Below, in pieces: positions 36,205-44,876 of a stretch of DNA of 64,000 bases. A program made the translations under genes and the position numbers. Below the pieces are notes generated by a model that was given only the letters and a program-made list of their open reading frames with translations, was not told the origin of the DNA and did no database searches. The first letter of the stretch is position 1; each line of letters begins with the position of its first letter. The DNA is from an uncultured Bacteroidales bacterium (GTDB taxonomy: Bacteria > Bacteroidota > Bacteroidia > Bacteroidales > FEN-979): contig CAISJJ010000110.1 of NCBI GenBank assembly GCA_903885595.1, positions 1-64,000 of the forward strand. Reading direction: 5' to 3'.

Positions 36205-38127
36205 CTATTCAATGGTCAGCTCAAAAATCTCTCCAACATAGTCCTTTTCAGGAAAGGGCGTATTATCCTGCGAATAGGCTGAACCAATCCACCATTTGGT
36301 ATTGTGGAATTCCTGGGTTATGATGAGCAGCATCTGGTTATTCGGGATAGAGGTAACTTTATCATCCTGGTATCCGACCACACGGAGTTTATCCTTTTCG
36401 GGGCCTACCCGCCAGATGATTTTATCGGGTTGCCATTCGATCTGGAAATAATAATAGGGCGATCCGAACAGTTCATCATCGCGTTCAGGGGTTTTCTGGG
36501 TAAGCGCACGGTAGTTCTTATCCCAGCGGTGCGCCCAGTAGGTCTTATTTTCGTAATGAACAGGATAACAGCCGGCATTGAATTCGTCGGGCTGCCAGCA
36601 TGCCATATCCCAGTTGGTGCATGAAACGGTGATCTTGTCATCATCGGCAAGGATCTCCTCGGGAAATGGGACATTCCAGTTTTGTACATGGTACTGGTCG
36701 TCGATACCTTCGAAATAGGCCGGAGGTAAGACCCAGGCCGGGCAATAGGGTACGGTTTTAAGGATTTCGAAGTCGATCTCGGAATAGCCAACATTTTTTA
36801 CACGCTGATCCTGCTGGCCGCCATAATAGTTGGCCATATAGCCTTCCTTGCTGCAGGACCGGCGAAAATTCCATTCGGCCTGCGATTGTGTGATGAGCCA
36901 GATCGCGTTGGTCAAGCCATTCCACATGTTATTTTTATTCAGCAGCTCGGTCAGCTTGCATTTGACTGTGTATTTCCCGAATGTAAGACCATGGCGGGTA
37001 ATTACCCCGACATTTTGTTTCTGCCATTTGCCGAATTCGGACTTAGGATTCCTGATCGTTATTTTATGGTCGACCGGGTCGGAAATCACTGTTTCACAAG
37101 GATTGGGGGTAACCGTAGGGGTAATCGCAATCAATTCCTCTTTGCGGTAAAACCTTTTGTTCCAGTTGTAGTCCATCCTTGAATAATTGCTGTTGAGGAT
37201 ATCGGCTATTACCGGAATGTTGTTCATTTTCGTTCCTGCGTCGATGAAGTGAAAAAACTGATCAAATTGTGCCGAAGAATAGAGCCCCGGATCCGCTCCA
37301 CAACCCGATAACTTTGATTTTCCATCATCCTTGCCCGACATTTCTTTGGGGTTAACATACACCCCTGCCCCCGGATCGGGAGCGGCTATCACCTTCAGCA
37401 GAACCGGCGATTGCTGCACGATGGTATTCTTCAGTGATTTGCCGGCTCCATAAAGGAAGAAGAAGTAAGGGTTCACAAAACCCGATTCGTGCTGAATCCC
37501 GATATTCTGTACATTTTCAGGAATGACCTTCTGTTTGACATTCATTTCCGTGGTAACCACAAGCATGAAGCTGTAATTTCCGACGCGGGGATTGCGTTTC
37601 CACCGGTCGTTCTGGTTATCGGCATAGTAACGCTGCTCATCCCTTGGATTTCCGACAATACGGAATCTATTTTCAACAGCATGAAAATCATTATCGGCCG
37701 GGATGATCCCCGTTTCGGCAAAGGTTGTGGCAACCTCCTCCCAGCTTCCATAAAAATTCTCCCACGCATCAGGGTGTTGCCTCGTAGTATCAGCCGGGTC
37801 GCGTTCGGGGAATTTATAGGAATCGTTCTGGTAAAATATTTTATAATAAAAGTTCTGGGGTGTCGTCCCTGTGTTTTTTACTTTGAACCCGAAATGAAAA
37901 AACCCATCCTCCGCCTGCCTGGTGGTAGGAATGATAAAGCCCCTGGTAATGGCCTCGGTGTAGTCGAGATAGAGCGGTTCGCCTTGTTTACGGTTGATCG
38001 TGGGATTAAAATCCTTCACCACGAACAGTTCACTCGCCACCTCCAGCGATTTGGTCGGCTGGCCACAGGAGATCAGTAACCACGGATGGAGGAGGATTAG
38101 CAGGAGATATCGGAGGTATTGGTTCAT
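36205..38127 (-). CDS. GH16-like lipoprotein with a long N-terminal extension
   Basis: 640 aa with signal peptide and lipobox-like LLISCG. Residues about 25-290 form an unrecognised N-terminal region. The C-terminal half (about 345-640) resembles glycoside hydrolase family 16: the catalytic signature EIDFE occurs at about 450-454 in GYSEIDFEILK, with FGKYTVKCKL and YYYFQIEWQPDKIIWRVGP at the expected places. It could be an outer-membrane-attached beta-glucanase or galactanase, though insertions near 470-560 are unusual. Last gene of an operon with the two genes upstream (9-bp gap). Activity is inference. Confidence 0.7.
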   Translation of the reverse strand: MNQYLRYLLLILLHPWLLISCGQPTKSLEVASELFVVKDFNPTINRKQGEPLYLDYTEAITRGFIIPTTRQAEDGFFHFGFKVKNTGTTPQNFYYKIFYQNDSYKFPERDPADTTRQHPDAWENFYGSWEEVATTFAETGIIPADNDFHAVENRFRIVGNPRDEQRYYADNQNDRWKRNPRVGNYSFMLVVTTEMNVKQKVIPENVQNIGIQHESGFVNPYFFFLYGAGKSLKNTIVQQSPVLLKVIAAPDPGAGVYVNPKEMSGKDDGKSKLSGCGADPGLYSSAQFDQFFHFIDAGTKMNNIPVIADILNSNYSRMDYNWNKRFYRKEELIAITPTVTPNPCETVISDPVDHKITIRNPKSEFGKWQKQNVGVITRHGLTFGKYTVKCKLTELLNKNNMWNGLTNAIWLITQSQAEWNFRRSCSKEGYMANYYGGQQDQRVKNVGYSEIDFEILKTVPYCPAWVLPPAYFEGIDDQYHVQNWNVPFPEEILADDDKITVSCTNWDMACWQPDEFNAGCYPVHYENKTYWAHRWDKNYRALTQKTPERDDELFGSPYYYFQIEWQPDKIIWRVGPEKDKLRVVGYQDDKVTSIPNNQMLLIITQEFHNTKWWIGSAYSQDNTPFPEKDYVGEIFELTIE

Positions 38128-38136
38128 TATGTTCAG

Positions 38137-39924
38137 TTACTTGTTTATGGGAATGGCGTAAAGATGAACAAAATCGGGTAAAACGGAATCATACTGCCGC
38201 TCTTTAGCTACACTGCCGGTGGTAAGAAAGGAGAATGAAGAAGCATCCCGAAAATATCCGGGGATCATGCGCAATGTCTCATAATACTTTGGATTCTGAT
38301 CCTTGTCATACCCTTGAAAATCAAGAGAGGCAATAATCCTGAAGGTTGTATCGTTGAATCGCATCTCCTTGAGATCGAAGCGCCAGTCGCGGTTATACCG
38401 GAATACCTTTACCTCATTGCCATTACCTGTGCCGGCCGTGAAAAAGAGGTCGGAGGGTTTCAGCGTATCCAGGCCAATAGTTTTCCCTGTGAAGTTCTGT
38501 TTATCACTGAACATCGGATCCCATTTTTTTCGGGATGTGTTGAACCTCAGCAGAGCGTAGGAATACTTTCCATCGCTCTTTTGCCTGGCAACAGAAAGAA
38601 CCTGCTCGCCGGCTGAACCCGGAATAAATTTTCCGACTGAAATACCTAATTCCTGGTTGATTTTATTCCAAATCATCACCGGATCCTGGTCATCTTCGGC
38701 CATCACCTTCCAGCTGCCACCCGCATTTCCCGCCTGTTCAAATGCCATCACTTTCCATGAACCATTATCGCCAATGACAAGGATTTCAGACCTTCGGTCG
38801 CCATTGAAATCGCCAACAAAAAGGGATGATTCAGGGGTGTCCGATTTCCAGAGTATCTTCAGGCTGGTCTTCAGTGAGCCAGGCTCACCACACGGTTTGC
38901 TGACCGGTTCAAGTGCACAGAGCATCCAGCCTTTATCGCCGGCCAGGATGAGTTGTTCGGAGGTTGTCCCCAAAACCCGGCCTTTCATTATCTTTTTAAC
39001 CGGTTGTAAACCGGCAAATCCCGGTGAAACCTCAAGGATTACCTTTTGGAATTCATTCTTTTCAGCACAATATGACCAGGCAGCCGGACGGCCATCCTGC
39101 CCTATTACAAAAATCCCGTCGTTGCCGGTGTTCAGAAAATCGCCTGCAATAACATTATCATTTGCATTGATTTCCGCCAGCTTTTGTTTTGTCCCGGTGT
39201 TCTCCTTTTCAAGGAGAGAAACAGGGAATGGCGGGTAGTTGAAACGGGGTACATAGCCGGCAGGTTTTGTCATGTCAATCCAGGCTGAGTCACCCCGCCG
39301 GTCGACCGGTCCGCCAAAAACCACCGCATAATCATCGATCAGGATGTCGGTGCTGCTGTTGTTCCAGAAATAGACCTGGATTTTGTAACCGGGTTTAAAC
39401 GTGATGGGCGTCAGGTCGACATACTTGCTGACTTTGAACCATTTTCCCCGGGGAACTTCAGGTTCAACGATCCCGATCCCCTCCCAGCATACATTTACCC
39501 CCAATTCATTGGATGCCGTAAAAACCATACTCCCCTTTACCTCGTTTTTTGTGGGAAAAACATAAATCCAGGCGCTGAATGCCACGGCTTTCAGGTTTTG
39601 CATCCCGATCTCCTTAGCCGTTCGTTCCACCGTCACGCTGAAACTGTTCTGGCCAAAGGCTTTTACCGAATATTGTCCCGAGTGGGCCAATCCTTTGTAG
39701 AAACCACCGGGCATCTCTTTTCCAGGGGCTATTTCAAAATCATAATAGAGTGTGTTGGGCGAGAGATCATCTGTTTTTTGGGGATTTACAAATGCCTGTT
39801 CCGACCCGGCCGGCATCTTCATCACCTTGGTGAAGGGAAAATACTTCAGCCCCAGCGCCAGGATGACGATAGAGAAAAACAACATCAGGCTGAAAAGCAG
39901 CAGCTTTTTCGATCTCTTGCTCAT
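38137..39924 (-). CDS. Membrane-anchored protein with beta-sandwich and FG-GAP-like repeats
   Basis: 595 aa from ATG 39924. A single N-terminal membrane helix (LLLFSLMLFFSIVILAL) leaves the rest outside the cytoplasm. Residues about 60-215 form a domain ending in IQVYFWNNSSTDILIDDYAV that resembles domains in the proteins at 61.3 and 59.5 kb. Residues 250-590 contain repeated FG-GAP/VCBS-like units (AGDFLNTGNDGIFVIG, VGDFNGDRRSEILVIG, ITVGKF-type). It may bind glycans or the cell surface. Eleven bp after the T9SS gene upstream, so same operon. Confidence 0.75.
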   Translation of the reverse strand: MSKRSKKLLLFSLMLFFSIVILALGLKYFPFTKVMKMPAGSEQAFVNPQKTDDLSPNTLYYDFEIAPGKEMPGGFYKGLAHSGQYSVKAFGQNSFSVTVERTAKEIGMQNLKAVAFSAWIYVFPTKNEVKGSMVFTASNELGVNVCWEGIGIVEPEVPRGKWFKVSKYVDLTPITFKPGYKIQVYFWNNSSTDILIDDYAVVFGGPVDRRGDSAWIDMTKPAGYVPRFNYPPFPVSLLEKENTGTKQKLAEINANDNVIAGDFLNTGNDGIFVIGQDGRPAAWSYCAEKNEFQKVILEVSPGFAGLQPVKKIMKGRVLGTTSEQLILAGDKGWMLCALEPVSKPCGEPGSLKTSLKILWKSDTPESSLFVGDFNGDRRSEILVIGDNGSWKVMAFEQAGNAGGSWKVMAEDDQDPVMIWNKINQELGISVGKFIPGSAGEQVLSVARQKSDGKYSYALLRFNTSRKKWDPMFSDKQNFTGKTIGLDTLKPSDLFFTAGTGNGNEVKVFRYNRDWRFDLKEMRFNDTTFRIIASLDFQGYDKDQNPKYYETLRMIPGYFRDASSFSFLTTGSVAKERQYDSVLPDFVHLYAIPINK

Positions 39925-39934
39925 GCAGCGGCGC

Positions 39935-42900
39935 TTAACGGATAACAATCATCTTTACACTGCCCGAATAATCGGCGGTCTTCATCTGGCAGGTATAAAT
40001 CCCTGCTGCCACACGATTTCCCTTAACATCCCTGCCATCCCACACCAATGTATTGTCGCCAGCCGGCATCATGGCATTGCACAAGGTACGAACTACCATT
40101 CCCTGCATATTGTAAATGGTGACCGAAACCGCTGTTGCATGCTTTACCTTAAAATGGAGGCGGGTCTCCTCGCTGAACGGATTGGGAAAACTGCCCGTCA
40201 GCCGGGTCTCACCAACACTGCCGGGCTCCTCGGCGGCCACCGGCCAGGCTACATTCAGGGTGACCGGTATAACGATCTTATTGTTAAAATAATCGCGTGC
40301 GATTATACAACAATGATATGTGCCAGGATTTAAATCCGTTGCATCAAAGTCCAGGGGTATGGTCGCGCTCTGATCATGCATAAGAATACCGGTTGTGTTA
40401 CCTGCCGTCAGCCAGTTATTGAAAAGTCCTGAATTCATTACCCTGATATGGCCTGCCTGATGATGGGGAGCCCCGCCGATACTGTCTCCGCCAAGATCAT
40501 AAACCATGAAAATATCATTCATGAAATTTCCGGTGATCGTTCCGGTAATATAAGCTGTGGCGTATTCACCGGGCTTGAGCACACCGCGTCCTCCGGAGCT
40601 TTCTCCATGCCAGTTCAGCATCGTGGTCCCACTTCCCGGTTCTTCCTGTAATACAAGCTCTCCCAGCGATCCTCCCGAAAAATTTGAAGCATTGCTGACG
40701 GTCATTCCTTCGGGGAATTCAAGTTTGATATCCCGGATGTATTCATTGTCGGGACTCGTATTATGTGCCGTCAATATCCAGTTGAATGCCTGGCCGGGCA
40801 CAAATTCCGATGTGGCACAGGTGAGGGATGATCCGTTGAGATTGTCAACCTGGTCACCGTCGGCATTGGCCGTAGTATCCATTACAATGACGGAATATTC
40901 CAGGATACCTCCGCCAAGGTTTGTCAACGTAAAGGAATCGCCGGTGGACTGACCCGGAACCAACGATTTTTCAAATGAAGCCTGATTGACGGAAAGCTGC
41001 GGCAGGGCCCCGTCAATCAACGGCATTTGCAGAAAATCAATGAGCGCGCCATCATATCCGGTACTTACTGAATAATCCTTATGATAAACCCAGGAGAAGG
41101 TATGGAACCCAGGCATGACAGAGTATGTTTCCTTACTCCAGGTTATCTCTCCGTCCCAACGGCCGAGTTCGAAACCGTCAATGCTGAAAGAGAGCCAGTC
41201 GTAATTTAAGTTTCCGCTCGGATCGTGTTCACAGGATACATATTTCCAGAAACTGATTTCTCCACCGGTAAGCACCTGTACACCAACAGTCAGGATACTT
41301 TCGGCATTGTCAGTGATGCCCCCTGAACGACAACTGTAAATGCCTTCATATGGCAGGTTTGACGCTACATGCCATGGCCATTGTCCACTCCCGATCCATG
41401 GAAATTTCAGCATGGTGCCGGTTTCAAAATCCTCAAGAATCTGACCTGAAAGGAGAAACAGCGTATCCACGAGGGAAAAATTGTTGCTGGCTGTCAACGC
41501 CGATCGTAATTGATACAGGTGTTCAAAGGAAGCGTTATGAGAGGCCGTTGCCTGCAGTGTAAGGGTAAAGGAGGAATCGGGTTTCAACTCTCCGATTATC
41601 CCTGATCCCGGGGTGATGGTGAGTGCGCTGTCAAGGGAGACCAGTTCAACCTCAATACCGGAAGCTTTGGCGCTTCCTGAATTTTTATAGGTAACCAGCA
41701 AATCAGCAGTCTCCCCGGGATCGAGCATTCCGTTATCGCCATCGACCAGCAGCGTTTGACTGATCTGCAGTAACGGGGCATGCGCAGTAAGCCCTATCGT
41801 TCGTATAAAATTCACTTCATCAGAAACCACGCTCATCGTCAGCCTGAACGAATGACGATCGGGGATATTGGGCGCCACCAGGAAATTGAAGACATCATCG
41901 AGCAAAAGGGTTTCTCCTCCATTGATCACGGAAAGAAATTCAACAGTGTCGGCAAGGGTGATAAACGGATCATTCCCGGTGACCGAGATCGTGATATTGT
42001 GCATGGCCTGCGTACCGATGTTGCTGATCTGAAGATTAACATGAGCGGTATCCCCATATTCAATCAGGCTGTCGCCACCAGAGGAAATGGTGTGGGTTAC
42101 AAACAATCCTGAGGATCCGAATAATAATGTTTTTACAGCGGTGATATTGTTGTTATCGGTTACACGGAATTTTATGGGACGGTTCTGGTAGGCTTCCGAT
42201 GGAGTGCCCGTAAAATGCCCGTCTTCTGTGATCTGCATTTCAGTCGGATAGCTGCAGGTTGAAAATTTATCCAATGTATTGGTGGTGATGACCGGCCCGT
42301 TGTTTAACAGGGAGAACTGGTAATTCTTGTTGTCACCTCCCGATATTCCTCCTGTCCAGGTGACACCGAGCGAATAGACCATTTCTCCATAGTAAAACTC
42401 AATGGTGCCATTGGGAAATAATTTGACAGCAAAATTCAGATTGGTGGTTCCCTGCATGTTATATATGGATGCTTTCCACCGGAAAATGGCATAGTCGGTA
42501 GTCCCTTCATACCAGATACCCTGCCCGCCGGAGGCGTTTATATTCAGGTCGGTCATGAAGGGAGAAAGGATTCCCGTCTCTTTGAATAAAAGCATACCGT
42601 CAATCAAATAAGGCCATTCATAGGGCTGGTCATCAAACAGGATAAAGCCATCGGCATAGACATAAATTTTACTTACCATTTTTTTAAAGAACGGGAAATT
42701 GAAATCGAGGTTTTTAACCGCGTAACCTGAGTTGTTGTTGGTCAGCGTCAGTTTCTCGGCAGTAATGGCCGGAAAGGATGCGGTACTGATACTTTCAGGG
42801 TAATCGAGTTTTGCATCCCAGAGGTAAGGGGCGGATCCTCCGCTGGCCGACAAGGTTACATCATAGGGTTGATAAAGGGGCGCCGGGGGAAGCGTATCTG

Positions 42901-44362
42901 TTGTTATTTCCGGTTGCTCAAAAGTCAATGTGTAATTCAGGCCAAGCCGGGTCGTGGTGTTATTTTGAATTGCTGTATGCAAGCTTGGGTAACTGGTAAT
43001 CACAGGAATATCACCGGTATAGTCAATCAATGACCAGCCTACAATCTCTCCGGCATCCAACCCACCCGGATCTTTTTCCTGAACCTGAAGGAAATACTTT
43101 GCCGGCTGTCCGCTGGTTATCTGGTTGCACAGCGGCGCCAGGTCAAGTCCGAATTCAATGGTCTTGGCAGCTTCATCTGACCCTCCCTGCATGTAATAAT
43201 CACCGCCCTGGTAGTTGAAAATGGGAAAATCCTGCACATAAGATGGCGTGGTGGCGTTGAGATCGGTGCTGATGCCGGCGGTAACTTTAAGTTTATTCCG
43301 CGAGGTATGCTTCAGGGTGATTTTCATGGTCAGAGGCGGGAAACAGGCCTCCTTTACATCAATGACATAAATGGTATGGTTCCAGATACCCCCGATCTCA
43401 ATGGCATCGGCCAGGTTTTTATACATGGTATAGCAAAACCCCAGGTTGCTGCAGCCCGGACCGGAATATCCATTGGAAAACTTCACGCCGCCCATTTCCC
43501 AGTCATGTACGTCAACCACGCCATCGCCGTTGATGTCAAGGTTGTTGGTGTATTGCCCGTCGTTATTGAAATCGAAACGGATGGAGTCGTTGTACCCGCA
43601 AACAGTATATCCATGGGAGGCGTGGCTTCCCCAGAAGGTTTGAACATACTTGCCTGCTTCAGGTGTATTGGGAGGAAGAACGTCGGAAGGTGTGCAAAAA
43701 TAGGAACCGTAAATGTTCCCAACGCCGCCGATGGCAGATCCTTCGATGTGATCATAGATCCAGTACTTCAGCGTCATGATTCCTTCGGGGGTGTCGCACC
43801 TGATTGCCTTGACGGAATTCAGACGGTTTTTCATACCGTTATAATAGACATTATATCCCGAAATCCACCGCTTATAGCCACCGAAATCAAGCGTACCGCC
43901 ATAATCTTCCACATTCATATTTCCGCATGCCCTGACGATTTCCCAGGAATCAAAAAAACTGGCGCCCTGGTAGTTCTCGCCATTGTTCAGAAAGTCCCAC
44001 GTAAAATGGGTGGGATAAGTGGTGGCTGGCTGGTTGGCGGCAAGATTGCGAAGCCGGTCAATTTCATAGGTGAAATTAAAGGCGATCCCCGATGATTGTC
44101 CGCATTCGTAACCCGACTGGTTAGTGATAGACCTGAAGTATTTTTTGGTCGAATTATCCACGCTCACCGGCAACAAGGGCGCATCGGGACCTTTGTAGGC
44201 ATCGGGAAGCTCCAGCAGCGGTATGTTGGAGAGCACAAACAATTCAGCGGGTGTGAGCGGCTTTGGCTCCGGCATAGTTTCAGCAGGAAGATCCTGAGCA
44301 AATATATGTACCCCGGAAAATAGTATAATCGTCAGGGCAAAAAGTATGATGCTGTGTTTCAT
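39935..44362 (-). CDS. T9SS-secreted papain-like (C1) domain protein with EF-hand-like loops
   Basis: 1475 aa with a signal peptide. The first 350 residues of the mature chain look like a C1-family peptidase: SITNQSGYECGQSSGIAF around the active-site helix and SHASHGYTVCGYN around the His. The usual catalytic Cys position appears to be Ser, so activity is doubtful. An EF-hand/dockerin-like insertion (DFNNDGQY and DINGDGVVDVHDWE) follows. Central parts include cadherin/Ig-type repeats with GTPSEAYQNRPIKFRVTD, a concanavalin-like domain, and a T9SS sorting domain (SFPNPFSEETRLHF...AAGIYTCQM). First gene of a three-gene operon. Confidence 0.85.
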   Translation of the reverse strand: MKHSIILFALTIILFSGVHIFAQDLPAETMPEPKPLTPAELFVLSNIPLLELPDAYKGPDAPLLPVSVDNSTKKYFRSITNQSGYECGQSSGIAFNFTYEIDRLRNLAANQPATTYPTHFTWDFLNNGENYQGASFFDSWEIVRACGNMNVEDYGGTLDFGGYKRWISGYNVYYNGMKNRLNSVKAIRCDTPEGIMTLKYWIYDHIEGSAIGGVGNIYGSYFCTPSDVLPPNTPEAGKYVQTFWGSHASHGYTVCGYNDSIRFDFNNDGQYTNNLDINGDGVVDVHDWEMGGVKFSNGYSGPGCSNLGFCYTMYKNLADAIEIGGIWNHTIYVIDVKEACFPPLTMKITLKHTSRNKLKVTAGISTDLNATTPSYVQDFPIFNYQGGDYYMQGGSDEAAKTIEFGLDLAPLCNQITSGQPAKYFLQVQEKDPGGLDAGEIVGWSLIDYTGDIPVITSYPSLHTAIQNNTTTRLGLNYTLTFEQPEITTDTLPPAPLYQPYDVTLSASGGSAPYLWDAKLDYPESISTASFPAITAEKLTLTNNNSGYAVKNLDFNFPFFKKMVSKIYVYADGFILFDDQPYEWPYLIDGMLLFKETGILSPFMTDLNINASGGQGIWYEGTTDYAIFRWKASIYNMQGTTNLNFAVKLFPNGTIEFYYGEMVYSLGVTWTGGISGGDNKNYQFSLLNNGPVITTNTLDKFSTCSYPTEMQITEDGHFTGTPSEAYQNRPIKFRVTDNNNITAVKTLLFGSSGLFVTHTISSGGDSLIEYGDTAHVNLQISNIGTQAMHNITISVTGNDPFITLADTVEFLSVINGGETLLLDDVFNFLVAPNIPDRHSFRLTMSVVSDEVNFIRTIGLTAHAPLLQISQTLLVDGDNGMLDPGETADLLVTYKNSGSAKASGIEVELVSLDSALTITPGSGIIGELKPDSSFTLTLQATASHNASFEHLYQLRSALTASNNFSLVDTLFLLSGQILEDFETGTMLKFPWIGSGQWPWHVASNLPYEGIYSCRSGGITDNAESILTVGVQVLTGGEISFWKYVSCEHDPSGNLNYDWLSFSIDGFELGRWDGEITWSKETYSVMPGFHTFSWVYHKDYSVSTGYDGALIDFLQMPLIDGALPQLSVNQASFEKSLVPGQSTGDSFTLTNLGGGILEYSVIVMDTTANADGDQVDNLNGSSLTCATSEFVPGQAFNWILTAHNTSPDNEYIRDIKLEFPEGMTVSNASNFSGGSLGELVLQEEPGSGTTMLNWHGESSGGRGVLKPGEYATAYITGTITGNFMNDIFMVYDLGGDSIGGAPHHQAGHIRVMNSGLFNNWLTAGNTTGILMHDQSATIPLDFDATDLNPGTYHCCIIARDYFNNKIVIPVTLNVAWPVAAEEPGSVGETRLTGSFPNPFSEETRLHFKVKHATAVSVTIYNMQGMVVRTLCNAMMPAGDNTLVWDGRDVKGNRVAAGIYTCQMKTADYSGSVKMIVIR

Positions 44363-44455
44363 GTGTTAATAATTTGTTTTTTAATGGTCACATGGAATAC
44401 CCATAAATTAACGTTCACGGTTGGTATGAACAAAGTTAGTATGGGCATTTCATAG
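44363..44455 (-). promoter_or_regulatory. Conserved leader with -7 element and hairpin before the papain-like T9SS gene
   Basis: Minus strand carries TAACTTTG (44431-44438), then TTAATTTATGGGTATTCCATGTGACC, ending at the ATG at 44362. The same sequence, over about 95 bp with substitutions, is found as the duplicated segment at 28153-28260. In both, ATGCCCATA/ATACCCATAA can pair with TTATGGGTAT, giving a hairpin in the leader. Confidence 0.65.
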
Positions 44456-44519
44456 TGTTGATCCTGTTTGAGCAAAAAAAGTGTTCAATTCCAATTTTTT
44501 TCAAATTCCTGATTTATAG

Positions 44520-44749
44520 TGACCTCTCCCCGGCCCTCTTCTTGAAGGAGAGGGAGACCCTTTACCTGAATGATGCAAGGGATCATTTTATATGATTTTT
44601 CTGATGGCACAATCATCGATCTTTTTATAAACCACAAGTCAGTTTTCGAACTTTGAAATAAATTATCTACTTTATTTTCAACGATATATGATAAAAGTTC
44701 TGGTCGAGTATCTCCCTCCCCTCCAAGGGGAGGGTTGGGGAGAGGTCAT
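44520..44749. repeat. 230-bp element with long inverted TGACCTCTCCCC ends
   Basis: TGACCTCTCCCCGGCCCTCTTCTTGAAGGAGAGGGAG at 44520-44556 and the inverted counterpart CTCCCTCCCCTCCAAGGGGAGGGTTGGGGAGAGGTCA at 44712-44749. Each arm also holds its own small hairpin (CTCCTTCAAG type). The 155-bp interior is AT-rich without an ORF. This resembles a non-autonomous mobile element. It lies in the 514-bp gap between the T9SS and AlgX-like genes, where no gene is seen. Confidence 0.8.
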
Positions 44750-44810
44750 ATTCAGCCATTTACAGGCAAAACAAATTATTTTTTAATTGATTAGAATCCA
44801 ATAAGCTAAT

Positions 44811-44829
44811 AATTTTAAGCAGACTCTTA
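44811..44829. repeat. Solo terminal repeat of the MITE-like family (right end)
   Basis: AATTTTAAGCAGACTCTTA matches the right end of the elements at 14489 and 35457 (one substitution). No matching left end is nearby. Confidence 0.65.
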
Positions 44830-44876
44830 GTCTTTGCGGTTAACATTGATTATTACGTGTCAGTGAAGGTCCAAAT

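Noticed and set aside
37489-38079. 196-aa plus-strand ORF opposite the GH16-like gene
   Set aside because: Shadow frame; the minus-strand protein has a signal peptide and a catalytic motif.
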